NCBI RefSeq assembly: GCF_037152535.1
Contig: NZ_JBBCMA010000008.1
Coordinates: 32,667-96,666 of the forward strand
Source: Leclercia sp. AS011
GTDB lineage: Bacteria; Pseudomonadota; Gammaproteobacteria; Enterobacterales; Enterobacteriaceae
DNA: 64,000 bases
Reading direction: 5' to 3'
The notes under the pieces were generated by a model. The model had not been told where the DNA came from, searched no databases, and saw only the letters and a program-made list of their open reading frames with translations. Numbering within the stretch: the first letter of the stretch is position 1; every line of letters begins with the position of its first letter. The translations under genes were made by a program, and so were the position numbers. Positions 1 through 12,816 of this stretch are shown here, piece by piece.

Positions 1-548
1 TTCTGTAGCGCCGGACTGAGGAAGGTATTATCCACTACACTTATCGCTCCCGCATCCCTCGCGAGCTGACAAATTTTCGCAATATCCACTACGCGCAGCA
101 GCGGGTTGCTTGGACTCTCGACTAAAACCAGCTTCGGTTTCTCTGCCAGCGCCTGTTTCAGGGCCTGCTCATCACCCTGATCGACAAACAGCACGCGATA
201 GCAACCGCGCTTCGCCAGGCTGTCGAACAGACGGTAGCTGCCGCCGTAACAGTCGTGCGGGGCCACCAGCAGATCGCCAGGTTTCAGGAACACGGTGGTC
301 ACCAGGTGGATAGCCGACATGCCGGTATTGGTCATCACCGCGCCTGCGCCGCCTTCCAGTTCCGCCAGCGCACGCTGGGTGACATCACGGGTCGGGTTGC
401 CACGGCGCGAGTAGTCATGGGCGCGTGGTTCATTAAATCCGGTGAAGTTATAGGTACTGGAGAGATGAATCGGCGGGACAACGCAGCCGTACTGTTCGTC
501 ATCATTCAATCCGCTACGCACTGCGATGGTGGCCTGTTTACGCGTCAT
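1..548 (-). CDS. metB: Cystathionine gamma-synthase, N-terminal part (runs off the window start)
   Basis: Reverse-strand reading from the ATG at 548 gives about 182 residues beginning MTRKQATIAVRSGLNDDEQ, the start of MetB, a PLP enzyme that joins O-succinylhomoserine and cysteine to cystathionine in methionine synthesis. Recognisable are the YGxVVPPIHLSSTY region, the SRRGNPTR motif that helps bind the neighbouring subunit's cofactor, and the GMSAIHL segment. The PLP lysine and C-terminus lie beyond the window. It is divergent from metJ across a shared control region with met boxes. In E. coli metL follows in the same operon, which would lie outside this window. Confidence 0.97.
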   Translation of the reverse strand, partial: MTRKQATIAVRSGLNDDEQYGCVVPPIHLSSTYNFTGFNEPRAHDYSRRGNPTRDVTQRALAELEGGAGAVMTNTGMSAIHLVTTVFLKPGDLLVAPHDCYGGSYRLFDSLAKRGCYRVLFVDQGDEQALKQALAEKPKLVLVESPSNPLLRVVDIAKICQLARDAGAISVVDNTFLSPALQ

Positions 549-609
549 GGTGAAGGCTTCCTGGCTTAATGGATGAAAAGTCAGGCACCAGAGTAAACAT
601 TGATTATAT

Positions 610-649
610 GGACGTCAATACATCTGGACATCTAAACTTCTTTGCGTAT
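610..649. promoter_or_regulatory. Tandem met boxes (MetJ operator) between metB and metJ
   Basis: Consecutive 8-bp units starting at 610 read GGACGTCA, ATACATCT, GGACATCT, AAACTTCT and a weak fifth TTGCGTAT. Each of the first four differs from the MetJ consensus AGACGTCT at two positions. MetJ dimers with S-adenosylmethionine bind arrays of such boxes cooperatively. The position 62 bp upstream of metB and 178 bp upstream of metJ fits autoregulation plus control of metBL, as known in E. coli. The rest of 549-826 holds only the divergent promoters. Confidence 0.85.
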
Positions 650-826
650 AGATTGAGCAATCCGCAAATAGCCGTTAAAATTACATGCTTTAGCGCATAA
701 CCCAGAGGCAATATCCGTGTCACGGTGGCGTCTCTACGGTAAACTACGCAAGATTATGGCGCGAAACCCTGCGAACCGCTGCGGTGTCGGCCTCATATTA
801 ATGACAGAGAGGATTAAAGGTATCTC

Positions 827-1144
827 ATGGCTGAATGGAGCGGCGAATATATCAGCCCATACGCTGAGCACGGTAAGAAGAGTGAACAAGTAAAAAAAAT
901 TACGGTTTCCATTCCTCTGAAGGTGTTAAAGATCCTCACCGATGAACGCACGCGTCGTCAGGTGAATAACCTGCGTCACGCTACCAACAGTGAGCTGCTG
1001 TGCGAGGCGTTCCTGCACGCGTTTACCGGTCAACCTTTGCCGAACGATGAAGACCTGCGCAAAGAGCGTAGTGACGAAATTCCGGAAGAGGCGAAGGTGA
1101 TCATGCGTGAGCTGGGTATCGACCCGGATACGTGGGAATACTGA
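827..1144 (+). CDS. metJ: Methionine repressor MetJ
   Basis: The 105-residue protein is the full length of the E. coli repressor and almost identical to it. It is a ribbon-helix-helix dimer: the strand [15 protein letters not shown] (residues about 22-36) inserts into the major groove of met boxes, followed by the helices carrying [23 protein letters not shown]-adenosylmethionine is the corepressor. An AGAGAGGA ribosome site precedes the ATG. It is transcribed away from metB and ends in a strong intrinsic terminator. Confidence 0.98.
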   Translation: MAEWSGEYISPYAEHGKKSEQVKKITVSIPLKVLKILTDERTRRQVNNLRHATNSELLCEAFLHAFTGQPLPNDEDLRKERSDEIPEEAKVIMRELGIDPDTWEY

Positions 1145-1160
1145 TTTGCAGATATAAAAA

Positions 1161-1184
1161 AAGCGCCTTGCGGCGCTTTTTTTT
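1161..1184 (+). terminator. Rho-independent terminator after metJ
   Basis: GCGCC / TTGC / GGCGC stem-loop flanked by A-run on the left and an eight-T run on the right. The A-run makes it usable in both directions, so it also separates the converging rpmE. Confidence 0.9.
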
Positions 1185-1195
1185 CGGGATGCATC

Positions 1196-1411
1196 TTACT
1201 TGGAAGAGCCCGGGATGCTGAAACGCTTGTTGAAGCGGTCAACACGGCCACCGGTTGCAACGTCACGCTGCTTACCAGTGTAGAACGGGTGGCACTGGCC
1301 GCACACGTCCAGGTTCAGATCGTGGCCCACGGTAGAGCGGATCTGGATAGAGTTACCGCAAGAGCAGTTTGCAGTAATCATTTCGTATTTAGGATGGATA
1401 TCTTTTTTCAT
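1196..1411 (-). CDS. rpmE: 50S ribosomal protein L31 (zinc type)
   Basis: The 71-residue protein begins [19 protein letters not shown], the L31 family signature. It carries the Cys16, Cys18, Cys37, Cys40 set of the zinc-binding form, which under zinc starvation can be replaced by the Cys-less paralogue YkgM. L31 sits at the 50S-30S interface. The C-terminal [11 protein letters not shown] motif is conserved. It is one residue longer than E. coli L31 at the C-terminus. It is convergent with metJ and divergent from priA. Confidence 0.98.
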   Translation of the reverse strand: MKKDIHPKYEMITANCSCGNSIQIRSTVGHDLNLDVCGQCHPFYTGKQRDVATGGRVDRFNKRFSIPGSSK

Positions 1412-1516
1412 GGGGAGAACCTCAGTTAAGGCCGCGTCGCTCTTCCAGCCCTAACGCCAGACACCACGCGATGTTGAATGTAAGTTCTTTGATGCAAAGT
1501 GCACCAAAGGCGGCGA

Positions 1517-1545
1517 ATCATACAGAATTTAACCAGGGTATGCAA
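1517..1545 (-). promoter_or_regulatory. Sigma-70 promoter of rpmE
   Basis: On the minus strand TTGCAT (1540-1545) and TATGAT (1517-1522) are separated by exactly 17 bp, about 105 bp upstream of the rpmE start codon. This leaves a leader of roughly 100 nt, which agrees with a regulated 5' UTR. L31 autoregulation through its leader is reported in E. coli; no structure was verified here. Confidence 0.65.
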
Positions 1546-1550
1546 ACTGA

Positions 1551-3809
<2,259 letters not shown>

Positions 3810-3943
3810 TAAATGGTGGGAGGCGGATCGAAAAATTCAACATGCCTCACACTTTTTATGAAAATTCTGTAACCGCTTCCATTCGCAATCTGATAAAACT
3901 GACTCAGTCAGAAAAGCGGTGATACGCCGGCGAGGAGAAGAGG

Positions 3944-4969
3944 TTGAAGTCCAGGAAAGAGGTCGCCTCTGCGACCATGAAAGATGTTGCCCTGAAAGCA
4001 AAAGTCTCAACGGCAACGGTATCCCGAGCCTTAATGAATCCCGATAAAGTCTCTCAGACCACACGCAATCGTGTTGAGCAGGCTGCGCTGGAGGTGGGTT
4101 ACCTGCCTCAGGCGATGGGACGTAACGTCAAACGTAACGAATCCCGCACCATCCTGGTCATTGTGCCCGACATCTGCGATCCCTTTTTTAGCGAAATCAT
4201 CCGCGGCATCGAAGTGACCGCCGCGGCCCAGGGCTACCTGGTGCTGATTGGCGACTGCGCCCACCAGAATCAGCAGGAAAAAACCTTTATCGATCTGATT
4301 ATTACCAAGCAGATCGACGGCATGCTGCTGCTCGGCTCACGTCTGCCCTTCGATGCCAGTATTGAAGAGCAGCGCAATCTGCCGCCGATGGTGATGGCCA
4401 ACGAGTTCGCCCCCGAACTGGAACTGCCTACCGTTCACATCGATAACCTCACCGCTGCCTTCAACGCCGTGAACTATCTGCAGGAGCTGGGCCATAAACG
4501 CATCGGCTGTATCGCCGGGCCGGAAGAGATGCCGCTGTGTCATTATCGCCTGCAGGGTTACGTCCAGGCGCTGCGCCGCACCGGGGCGACGGTGGATCCG
4601 CACTACATTGCCCGGGGCGATTTTACCTACGCCGCAGGCGGGCTGGCGCTGGAAAAACTGCTCTCGCTGCCGCAGCCGCCGACCGCGGTATTCTGCCACA
4701 GCGACGTCATGGCGCTGGGTGCGCTGTCGTATGCCAAGCGCCGCGGCCTGAACGTGCCGAAAGACCTCTCCATCATTGGCTTCGATAACATTTCCCTGTC
4801 TGAATTTTGCGATCCGCCGCTCACCACCGTGGCGCAACCCCGCTATGACATTGGCCGGGAAGCGATGCTGTTACTGCTGGATCAACTGAACGGTCAGACG
4901 GTCAGCAGCGGCTCCCGTTTACTGGACTGTGAATTGATTGTTCGCGGTTCAACTCAGGCGCTAACGTAA
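3944..4969 (+). CDS. cytR: LacI-family cytidine-responsive repressor CytR
   Basis: 341 residues, the E. coli length. The N-terminal helix-turn-helix (about 12-31, MKDVALKAKVSTATVSRAL) is followed by the hinge and a periplasmic-binding-protein-like effector domain nearly identical to E. coli CytR through DPFFSEIIRGIEVT and HQNQQEKTFIDLIITKQIDGMLLLGSRLPFD. It antagonises CRP at nucleoside uptake and catabolism promoters; cytidine releases it. The start codon is TTG at 3944 behind a strong GAGGAGAAGAGG ribosome site. The next in-frame ATG (residue 12) would remove the residues before the HTH. Confidence 0.97.
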   Translation: MKSRKEVASATMKDVALKAKVSTATVSRALMNPDKVSQTTRNRVEQAALEVGYLPQAMGRNVKRNESRTILVIVPDICDPFFSEIIRGIEVTAAAQGYLVLIGDCAHQNQQEKTFIDLIITKQIDGMLLLGSRLPFDASIEEQRNLPPMVMANEFAPELELPTVHIDNLTAAFNAVNYLQELGHKRIGCIAGPEEMPLCHYRLQGYVQALRRTGATVDPHYIARGDFTYAAGGLALEKLLSLPQPPTAVFCHSDVMALGALSYAKRRGLNVPKDLSIIGFDNISLSEFCDPPLTTVAQPRYDIGREAMLLLLDQLNGQTVSSGSRLLDCELIVRGSTQALT

Positions 4970-5062
4970 AGCCGCCGCCTTTCAGACTTCCTCATCTGGT
5001 CAAAGGCCCGTCGCTTAAGTAACATGACGGGCTGACAAACGAAAAAATACAGCGAAACGATA

Positions 5063-6043
5063 GTGGCACAACGAGATTATGTACGTCGCGGCCAGCCGGC
5101 ACCTTCGCGACGCAAAAAGAGTAGCTCACGGAAACCGCAACGCAGCATGCCTGCGGTCTCGCCTGCCATGGTCGCGATTGCGGCGGCGGTACTGGTGGCA
5201 TTCATCGGCGGCCTCTGGTTCATTACGCACCATAAAAAAGAAGAAGCAGAAGCGCTGCAGGGCAATAAAGTTGTCGGCAATGGCTTGCCCCCGAAACCGG
5301 AAGAGCGCTGGCGCTATATTAAAGAGCTGGAGAGCCGTCAGCCGGGCGTACGTGCGCCGACAGAACCTTCTGCCGGTGGCGAGGTGGTGGATCCTACTCA
5401 GTTAACCAACGAACAGCGTCAGCTGCTGGCTCAGATGCAGGCCGATATGCGCCAGCAGCCTACCCAGCTCAACGAAGTGCCGTGGAATGAACAGACGGCG
5501 GCGCAGCGCCAGCAGACGCTACAGCGTCAACGCCAGGCGCAGCAACAGGTTCAGCAGCAACAGTGGGCGCAGAACCAGACGGTACAGCAGCCGAAAGCGC
5601 AGCCGCGGGTAACGGAACAGCCGTATCAGCAGCCTAAGCTCGCGCAGACGCAGCCGGTTCAGCAGCCTAAAGCGCAGCCGTCGAAGCAAAATCAGCCGTA
5701 TCAGGATCTGCTGCAAACTCCGGCGCATACCACTGCTCAGGCACCGAAAACGCAGCAGGCCGCGCCGATCACCAAAGAGACCGAAGCGCCGAAGCAGACG
5801 GCGGAGAAGAAAGACGAGCGCCGCTGGATGGTGCAGTGCGGCTCCTTTAAAGGGGCAGAGCAGGCAGAAACCGTGCGGGCGCAGCTGGCGTTCGAAGGTT
5901 TTGATTCACGCATCACCACCAATAACGGCTGGAATCGCGTGGTGATTGGCCCGGTGAAAGGTAAAGACAATGCCGATGGCACCATCTCTCGTCTGAAGAT
6001 GGCAGGTCACACAAACTGCATTCGACTCGCTTCCGGGGGTTGA
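5063..6043 (+). CDS. ftsN: Cell division protein FtsN
   Basis: 326 residues with a GTG start. Short basic cytoplasmic tail (1-33) with RDYVRRGQPAPSRRKKSS, one membrane helix (about 35-54), then the periplasmic essential helices around WRYIKELE, a long Gln/Pro-rich linker, and a C-terminal SPOR domain (about 250-326) that binds denuded septal glycan. FtsN triggers septal peptidoglycan synthesis through FtsQLB-FtsWI and FtsA. The linker contains a duplicated VQQPKAQP block. A GC-rich hairpin (6035-6050) overlaps the stop codon. It lies 93 bp after cytR. Confidence 0.97.
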   Translation: MAQRDYVRRGQPAPSRRKKSSSRKPQRSMPAVSPAMVAIAAAVLVAFIGGLWFITHHKKEEAEALQGNKVVGNGLPPKPEERWRYIKELESRQPGVRAPTEPSAGGEVVDPTQLTNEQRQLLAQMQADMRQQPTQLNEVPWNEQTAAQRQQTLQRQRQAQQQVQQQQWAQNQTVQQPKAQPRVTEQPYQQPKLAQTQPVQQPKAQPSKQNQPYQDLLQTPAHTTAQAPKTQQAAPITKETEAPKQTAEKKDERRWMVQCGSFKGAEQAETVRAQLAFEGFDSRITTNNGWNRVVIGPVKGKDNADGTISRLKMAGHTNCIRLASGG

Positions 6044-6078
6044 AACCCCCAAAATCCCCCCCATCTATCATTCTATTC

Positions 6079-6102
6079 AGCCCTGAGCACAGGCTCAGGG
6101 CT
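6079..6102 (+). promoter_or_regulatory. Stem-loop in the hslVU 5' leader
   Basis: AGCCCTGAG (6079-6087) pairs perfectly with CTCAGGGCT (6094-6102) over a six-base loop, 36 nt before hslV. No T-run of terminator quality follows. In E. coli a stem-loop at this place stabilises the hslVU transcript, so a leader element is more likely than a terminator for ftsN. Confidence 0.6.
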
Positions 6103-6137
6103 TCTGTTTCCCGATTCTGTAACCAGGGGGTCTGCTC

Positions 6138-6668
6138 GTGACAACAATAGTAAGTGTACGCCGTAACGGCCAGGTGGTGATTGCCGGTGATGGCCAGGCC
6201 ACGCTGGGTAATACCGTCATGAAAGGCAACGTGAAAAAAGTGCGTCGTCTGTATAACGACAAAGTGATCGCCGGTTTTGCTGGCGGTACCGCTGACGCCT
6301 TCACGCTGTTTGAACTGTTTGAACGCAAACTGGAAATGCATCAGGGTCATCTGGTGAAAGCCGCCGTTGAGCTGGCGAAAGACTGGCGTACCGACCGCAT
6401 GCTGCGCAAGCTCGAAGCGCTGCTGGCGGTAGCCGATGAAAATGCCTCGCTGATCATCACCGGTAACGGTGACGTGGTGCAGCCAGAAAACGACCTGATT
6501 GCTATCGGTTCCGGCGGCCCGTACGCCCAGGCTGCCGCCCGCGCGCTGTTGGAGAACTCCGACCTGGGCGCGCGCGATATCGCTGTGAAAGCGTTGGATA
6601 TTGCAGGTGATATCTGCATCTACACCAACCACTTCCACACCATCGAAGAATTGCCGTCTAAGGCGTAA
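6138..6668 (+). CDS. hslV: HslV peptidase subunit of the HslVU (ClpQY) protease
   Basis: 176 residues, identical in length to E. coli HslV and almost identical in sequence. GTG start. After Met removal the N-terminal Thr of TTIVSVRR is the nucleophile of this proteasome-like dodecamer. [22 protein letters not shown] and the SGG(P)YA motif are typical. It degrades SulA, RcsA and other heat-shock substrates with HslU in the cytoplasm. hslU begins 9 bp after its stop, an operon pair. Confidence 0.98.
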   Translation: MTTIVSVRRNGQVVIAGDGQATLGNTVMKGNVKKVRRLYNDKVIAGFAGGTADAFTLFELFERKLEMHQGHLVKAAVELAKDWRTDRMLRKLEALLAVADENASLIITGNGDVVQPENDLIAIGSGGPYAQAAARALLENSDLGARDIAVKALDIAGDICIYTNHFHTIEELPSKA

Positions 6669-6677
6669 GGATTTCTC

Positions 6678-8009
6678 ATGTCTGAAATGACCCCACGCGA
6701 AATTGTCAGCGAACTGAACAAACACATTATTGGCCAGGATAACGCCAAGCGTTCCGTGGCGATCGCCTTGCGTAACCGCTGGCGTCGTATGCAGCTGGAT
6801 GAAGTGCTGCGCCATGAAGTGACGCCAAAAAACATTCTGATGATCGGCCCAACCGGTGTCGGTAAAACCGAGATCGCTCGTCGTCTGGCTAAGCTGGCGA
6901 ACGCGCCATTTATCAAAGTTGAAGCGACCAAGTTCACCGAAGTGGGCTATGTCGGGAAAGAAGTGGATTCCATCATCCGCGATCTGACCGATTCTGCGAT
7001 TAAAATGGTGCGCGTCCAGTCCATCGAGAAAAACCGCTATCGCGCCGAAGAGATGGCCGAAGAGCGCGTTCTCGACGTGCTGATCCCACCGGCGAAAAAT
7101 AACTGGGGCCAGGCCGAGCAACCGGCTGAGCCGTCTGCTGCACGCCAGGCGTTCCGCAAAAAACTGCGCGAAGGCCAGCTGGACGACAAAGAGATCGAGA
7201 TCGATCTCGCCGCCGCGCCGATGGGCGTGGAAATTATGTCTCCGCCAGGCATGGAAGAGATGACCAGCCAGCTGCAGTCCATGTTCCAGAACCTGGGCGG
7301 GCAGAAGCAGAAGCCGCGTAAGCTGAAAATCAAAGACGCGATGAAGCTGCTGATTGAAGAAGAAGCGGCGAAACTGGTGAACCCGGAAGAGCTGAAGCAG
7401 GACGCCATCGACGCGGTTGAACAGCACGGTATCGTGTTTATCGATGAGATCGATAAAATCTGTAAGCGCGGTGAGTCCAACGGTCCGGATGTCTCCCGTG
7501 AAGGCGTACAGCGCGACCTGCTGCCGCTGGTTGAAGGCTGCACCGTCTCCACCAAGCACGGCATGGTGAAAACCGACCACATCCTGTTTATCGCTTCGGG
7601 CGCATTCCAGGTAGCGAAGCCGTCAGATCTGATCCCGGAGCTGCAGGGTCGTCTGCCTATCCGCGTTGAGCTGCAGGCGCTGACTACTGAAGACTTCGAG
7701 CGCATCCTGACCGAGCCGAACGCCTCTGTCACCGTGCAGTACAAAGCGCTGATGGCCACCGAAGGCGTGAACATCGAGTTCACCGAAGACGGTATCAAGC
7801 GTATCGCCCAGGCGGCGTGGCAGGTGAACGAAACCACCGAAAACATCGGTGCGCGTCGTCTGCATACCGTGCTGGAGCGCCTGATGGAAGACATCTCCTA
7901 TGATGCGAGCGACCTGAATGGTCAAAGCATAACCATCGATGCCGACTATGTGAGTAAGCACCTTGATGCTTTAGTAGCAGATGAAGATCTGAGCCGTTTT
8001 ATCTTATAA
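6678..8009 (+). CDS. hslU: HslU ATPase/unfoldase subunit
   Basis: 443 residues, a full-length AAA+ unfoldase. Walker A GPTGVGKT (57-64), the GYVGKEV pore loop (near 90-95) that grips substrate, an intermediate (I) domain about 110-240, Walker B IVFIDEID, sensor-2 GARRL near 394, and the C-terminal LSRFIL tail that docks in HslV and activates it. It forms a hexamer on HslV. The AGGATTTCTC ribosome site precedes the ATG. The operon ends at the hairpin 8041-8056. Confidence 0.98.
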   Translation: MSEMTPREIVSELNKHIIGQDNAKRSVAIALRNRWRRMQLDEVLRHEVTPKNILMIGPTGVGKTEIARRLAKLANAPFIKVEATKFTEVGYVGKEVDSIIRDLTDSAIKMVRVQSIEKNRYRAEEMAEERVLDVLIPPAKNNWGQAEQPAEPSAARQAFRKKLREGQLDDKEIEIDLAAAPMGVEIMSPPGMEEMTSQLQSMFQNLGGQKQKPRKLKIKDAMKLLIEEEAAKLVNPEELKQDAIDAVEQHGIVFIDEIDKICKRGESNGPDVSREGVQRDLLPLVEGCTVSTKHGMVKTDHILFIASGAFQVAKPSDLIPELQGRLPIRVELQALTTEDFERILTEPNASVTVQYKALMATEGVNIEFTEDGIKRIAQAAWQVNETTENIGARRLHTVLERLMEDISYDASDLNGQSITIDADYVSKHLDALVADEDLSRFIL

Positions 8010-8040
8010 TCGCGGTCATTGCATTTTCATCACTGATGAT

Positions 8041-8063
8041 GGGGCTGAAAAGCCCCATTTTTA
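8041..8063 (+). terminator. Rho-independent terminator after hslU
   Basis: GGGGCT (8041-8046), GAAA loop, AGCCCC (8051-8056), then ATTTTTATT. Lies 32 bp after the hslU stop and just before menA. Confidence 0.85.
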
Positions 8064-8078
8064 TTGGCTAAACATCCT

Positions 8079-8999
8079 ATGACTAACATCAGCCGTACGC
8101 GTGCCTGGCTGGAAAGCCTGCGTCCTAAAACCCTTCCTCTCGCCTTCGCCGCCATTGTGGTGGGTACGGCTCTTGCCTGGTGGCAGGGACATTTTGACCC
8201 CCTGGTGGCCGCGCTTGCGCTGATCACCGCCGGGCTACTGCAAATCCTCTCTAATCTGGCCAACGACTATGGCGATGCCGTGAAGGGCAGCGATAAGCCC
8301 GACCGTATCGGGCCGCTGCGCGGGATGCAGAAAGGAGTGATCACCCAGGCGCAGATGAAGCGGGCGCTGATTATCACCGTGGTGCTGATATGTCTCTCCG
8401 GGATTGCGCTGGTGCTGGTGGCCTGTAAAACCCCAGCGGATGCGGTTGGCTTCCTCGTGCTCGGTCTGCTGGCGATTGTCGCGGCGATCACCTATACCGT
8501 CGGCACCCGCCCTTACGGCTACATCGGACTGGGTGATATCTCGGTGCTGGTGTTCTTCGGCTGGCTGAGCGTGATGGGTAGCTGGTATCTGCAGGCGCAT
8601 ACCCTGATCCCTGCCCTGTTCCTGCCAGCCACCGCCTGCGGCATGCTGGCGACGGCCGTGCTGAATATTAACAATCTGCGGGATATCGACAGCGATCGGC
8701 TGAACGGGAAGAACACCCTGGCGGTGCGTCTGGGGCCGGTGAATGCCCGCCGCTACCATGCCTGCCTGCTGATGGGTGCCCTGCTCTGTCTGGCGCTGTT
8801 TAACCTGCTGTCCCTGCACAGTATCTGGGGCTGGCTGTTTGTACTCGCGACACCGCTGCTGGTGAAACAGGCGCGTTACGTGATCCGCGAGCAGAGCGCC
8901 TCGGCCATGCCGCCAATGCTGGAACGCACGGTAAAAGGGGCCCTGCTGACTAACCTGTTGTTCGTGGTCGGAATTGTGCTTAGCCAGACGCTAAGTTAG
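8079..8999 (+). CDS. menA: 1,4-dihydroxy-2-naphthoate octaprenyltransferase MenA
   Basis: 306 residues from the ATG at 8079; an in-frame TTG at 8064 would overlap the hslU terminator and is rejected. MenA is a UbiA-superfamily membrane enzyme attaching the octaprenyl chain to DHNA in menaquinone synthesis. The first Asp-rich motif NDYGDAVKGSDKPDR (62-76) and the second, NLRDIDSDRLNGK, bind Mg-diphosphate. Eight or nine hydrophobic helices alternate around them. The N-terminus ISRTRAWLESLRPKTLPLAF matches E. coli MenA. Confidence 0.97.
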   Translation: MTNISRTRAWLESLRPKTLPLAFAAIVVGTALAWWQGHFDPLVAALALITAGLLQILSNLANDYGDAVKGSDKPDRIGPLRGMQKGVITQAQMKRALIITVVLICLSGIALVLVACKTPADAVGFLVLGLLAIVAAITYTVGTRPYGYIGLGDISVLVFFGWLSVMGSWYLQAHTLIPALFLPATACGMLATAVLNINNLRDIDSDRLNGKNTLAVRLGPVNARRYHACLLMGALLCLALFNLLSLHSIWGWLFVLATPLLVKQARYVIREQSASAMPPMLERTVKGALLTNLLFVVGIVLSQTLS

Positions 9000-9091
9000 C
9001 TGACAAATATCAATTAACAATTGATGATTTTGCCAACAATGCAATTCGCGCGATATACTGAAATCACTTGCAGCAACAGAGCGTTAAACCT

Positions 9092-9577
9092 ATGAAATAC
9101 GATACCTCCGAGCTTTGTGACATCTACCAGGAAGATGTTAACGTCGTAGAACCGCTGTTCTCCAACTTTGGTGGACGGTCGTCATTTGGCGGACAAATCA
9201 TCACGGTGAAATGTTTTGAGGATAACGGGTTGCTGTACGATCTGCTCGAACAGAACGGCCGTGGTCGCATTCTGCTGATCGATGGCGGCGGCTCCGTGCG
9301 TCGCGCATTAATCGATGCAGAACTTGCCCGTCTCGCCACGCAAAACGAGTGGGAAGGCCTTGTGGTGTACGGCGCGGTGCGTCAGGTAGACGACCTCGAA
9401 GAGCTGGATATCGGCATTCAGGCGATTGCCGCTATTCCGGTAGGTGCCGCAGGTGAAGGCATTGGCGAAAGCGACGTGCGCGTCAATTTCGGCGGGGTGA
9501 CGTTCTTCTCTGGCGACCATCTGTATGCCGACAACACCGGCATTATCCTGTCGGAAGATCCGCTGGATATCGAGTAG
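9092..9577 (+). CDS. rraA: Regulator of ribonuclease activity A
   Basis: 161 residues starting [23 protein letters not shown], the E. coli length and start. RraA is a trimeric ring with a methyltransferase-like fold (no catalysis) that binds the C-terminal degradosome scaffold of RNase E and slows mRNA decay. Conserved [15 protein letters not shown] and [14 protein letters not shown] are present. An upstream in-frame start at 9068 is possible but has no ribosome site and is not conserved with E. coli. It is convergent with zapB. Confidence 0.97.
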   Translation: MKYDTSELCDIYQEDVNVVEPLFSNFGGRSSFGGQIITVKCFEDNGLLYDLLEQNGRGRILLIDGGGSVRRALIDAELARLATQNEWEGLVVYGAVRQVDDLEELDIGIQAIAAIPVGAAGEGIGESDVRVNFGGVTFFSGDHLYADNTGIILSEDPLDIE

Positions 9578-9583
9578 TAAAAA

Positions 9584-9615
9584 GCCGGGTGGCGGCTTCG
9601 CCTTACCTGGCCTAC
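9584..9615. repeat. Single REP element after rraA
   Basis: GCCGGGTGGCGGCTTCGCC then TTACCTGGCCTAC forms the imperfect palindrome of enterobacterial REP units; one base (CCTGGC for CCCGGC) departs from the copies elsewhere in this window. Confidence 0.8.
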
Positions 9616-9642
9616 AAATTCTACTCTGCGTTTTGCAGAAAC

Positions 9643-9672
9643 AAAAAAAGCATCCTCAGGATGCTTTTTTTA
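9643..9672. terminator. Bidirectional terminator between rraA and zapB
   Basis: AGCATCCT and AGGATGCT (9649-9665) form a stem flanked by seven A on the left and seven T on the right, so it serves both converging genes. Confidence 0.88.
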
Positions 9673-9685
9673 TGTCGAAAGAAAA

Positions 9686-9925
9686 TTACACTTCTTCCAT
9701 ACGTCCCAGCAGGGCATGCAGACGATCCTGCCAGCCGGTCTGCTGTTCGCGCAGATGGTGGTTTTCACGCTCCAGCTCTTCGCGACCGTGCTGAGCAGTC
9801 TGAATTTCCTGCGACAGCGCGTTGTTTTTTTCTTTCAGCTCTTCGATTTCCATCTGCAGCAGGGTGATGGTATCAATCGCCTGCTGTACTTTCGATTCCA
9901 GTTTCTCAAACACTTCTAACGACAT
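9686..9925 (-). CDS. zapB: Cell division coiled-coil protein ZapB
   Basis: 79 residues from [20 protein letters not shown], the family start; the longer frame to 10051 has no conserved sequence. The whole protein is one coiled coil with repeated hydrophobic heptads and EELKEKNN / [14 protein letters not shown] stretches, ending [11 protein letters not shown]. ZapB links the Z ring, through ZapA, to MatP at the terminus. Two residues shorter than remembered E. coli ZapB. It is transcribed toward rraA and away from glpF. Confidence 0.96.
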   Translation of the reverse strand: MSLEVFEKLESKVQQAIDTITLLQMEIEELKEKNNALSQEIQTAQHGREELERENHHLREQQTGWQDRLHALLGRMEEV

Positions 9926-10189
9926 AATGCTACCTCTCCTGAATTTGCAAGGCGACGCTTGACGTAAACGCGCACAACACCTGGTGTCGATTGTATGGAG
10001 CCCCGCCCTCCCTGTCCAGCGGCAGACCGCGCAGATTGCGGTTTGCAACACTTTTCAGTCTCCTCCTGGTGCGTTCGCACCATATACCCCTAAATTGTTA
10101 ACACTTTAGTTAATAGAATGCGTCAGCCCACCCGCTCGTATAAACGCTAACGCACACTTCATGGCGCGTTATCGCTCATTTTGTTGACA

Positions 10190-10327
10190 CGGCACACACA
10201 TTTTAATTTCGATATTTCTCGTTTTTGCTCGTTAACGATAAATTAACACTGTGTCTACAGGACATCGTGGCGATCGTGACGTTCGGCGCGATGACAATAA
10301 CCATTACTTTTCTGTCAGGATCCGATT
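10190..10327 (+). promoter_or_regulatory. glpFK promoter region with GlpR and CRP control
   Basis: The segment CACACACATTTTAATTTCG through TTTTTGCTCGTTAACGATAAA (about 10193-10244) is nearly base-for-base the E. coli glpF promoter, where GlpR binds repeated sites containing TTCG/CGAA-like halves (TTCGATATTTCTCG, GCTCGTTAACGA) and CRP activates. AGGATCC forms the glpF ribosome site at 10318. The rest of the 402-bp gap from zapB (9926-10189) shows a GC-rich zapB leader side and nothing else recognised. Confidence 0.75.
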
Positions 10328-11173
10328 ATGAGTGAAACATCAACCTTGAAAGGCCAGTGCATCGCAGAGTTCCTGGGTACTGGGTTGTTGATTTTCTTTG
10401 GTGTAGGGTGCGTGGCGGCGCTTAAAGTCGCGGGCGCCAGCTTTGGGCAGTGGGAAATCAGCGTGATCTGGGGTCTGGGCGTGGCGATGGCCATCTACCT
10501 GACGGCGGGTGTTTCAGGTGCCCATCTTAACCCTGCGGTAACCATCGCGCTGTGGCTGTTTGCCTGCTTTGATAAACGCAAAGTTGTACCCTTTATTGTG
10601 GCGCAGTTTGCCGGTGCCTTTTGCGCAGCAGCGTTAGTTTACGGGCTCTATTACAATCTGTTTATCGACTTCGAACAAACTCACCACATGGTGCGTGGCA
10701 GCGTCGAAAGTCTCGACCTGGCGGGCATCTTCTCCACCTATCCGAACCCGCACATTAACTTTGTGCAGGCCTTCGCCGTGGAGATGGTGATCACCGCTAT
10801 TCTGATGGGCGTCATCATGGCGCTGGGTGATGACGGCAACGGCATTCCACGCGGCCCGCTGGCACCGCTGCTGATTGGCCTGCTGATCGCGGTCATCGGC
10901 GCATCGATGGGACCGCTGACGGGTTTCGCCATGAACCCGGCGCGTGACATTGGACCGAAGGCCTTCGCCTTTATTGCCGGCTGGGGCGACGTTGCCTTCA
11001 CCGGCGGCAAAGATATTCCTTACTTCCTGGTGCCGCTGTTCGGCCCCATTGTAGGTGCTGCGCTGGGCGCATTCGGCTATCGTAAGCTGATTGGCCGCCA
11101 CCTGCCGTGCGACACTTGTGTCACAGAGGAGAAGGACGTTCCCTCTGCCACACAACAAAACGCTTCGCTGTAA
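10328..11173 (+). CDS. glpF: Glycerol facilitator GlpF (aquaglyceroporin)
   Basis: 281 residues, MIP family. Two half-membrane NPA loops are visible: HLNPAVT (NPA at 68-70) and MNPARD with the selectivity-filter Arg. Six full membrane helices surround them. It lets glycerol and small polyols cross the inner membrane, with GlpK trapping the product. Sequence follows E. coli GlpF closely, including the C-terminal ERHLP-like region and TEEK. It is 21 bp upstream of glpK, the same operon. Confidence 0.98.
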   Translation: MSETSTLKGQCIAEFLGTGLLIFFGVGCVAALKVAGASFGQWEISVIWGLGVAMAIYLTAGVSGAHLNPAVTIALWLFACFDKRKVVPFIVAQFAGAFCAAALVYGLYYNLFIDFEQTHHMVRGSVESLDLAGIFSTYPNPHINFVQAFAVEMVITAILMGVIMALGDDGNGIPRGPLAPLLIGLLIAVIGASMGPLTGFAMNPARDIGPKAFAFIAGWGDVAFTGGKDIPYFLVPLFGPIVGAALGAFGYRKLIGRHLPCDTCVTEEKDVPSATQQNASL

Positions 11174-12706
<1,533 letters not shown>

Positions 12707-12723
12707 TATCTCCCCTCACCCGA

Positions 12724-12747
12724 CCCTTCTCCCCTTTGGGAGAGGGG
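12724..12747. repeat. CCCTCTCCC-type hairpin between glpK and glpX
   Basis: CCCTTCTCCC pairs with GGGAGAGGGG over a four-base loop. It has no T-run. The same sequence family occurs at 16686 and 33451, so it is best read as a dispersed intergenic hairpin repeat that may attenuate or protect transcript ends. Confidence 0.6.
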
Positions 12748-12816
12748 TCTCCAGCCCGCACCCTTTCCACTCTGTGATAAACTTCGTGCAATTCCTTTTG
12801 ACCGCACGAGTACCCA

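Noticed and set aside
1030..1266. 78-residue minus-strand frame overlapping metJ, the terminator and rpmE
   Set aside because: It crosses a strong terminator and overlaps two certain genes.
6035..6050. GGGGGTT/AACCCCC hairpin as the ftsN terminator
   Set aside because: It overlaps the stop codon and is followed by C-runs, not T-runs.
5913..7580. 555-residue minus-strand open frame opposite hslV/hslU
   Set aside because: It lies entirely antisense to two conserved genes, has no ribosome site and its composition (His/Phe/Gln-rich) is the mirror of biased codons.
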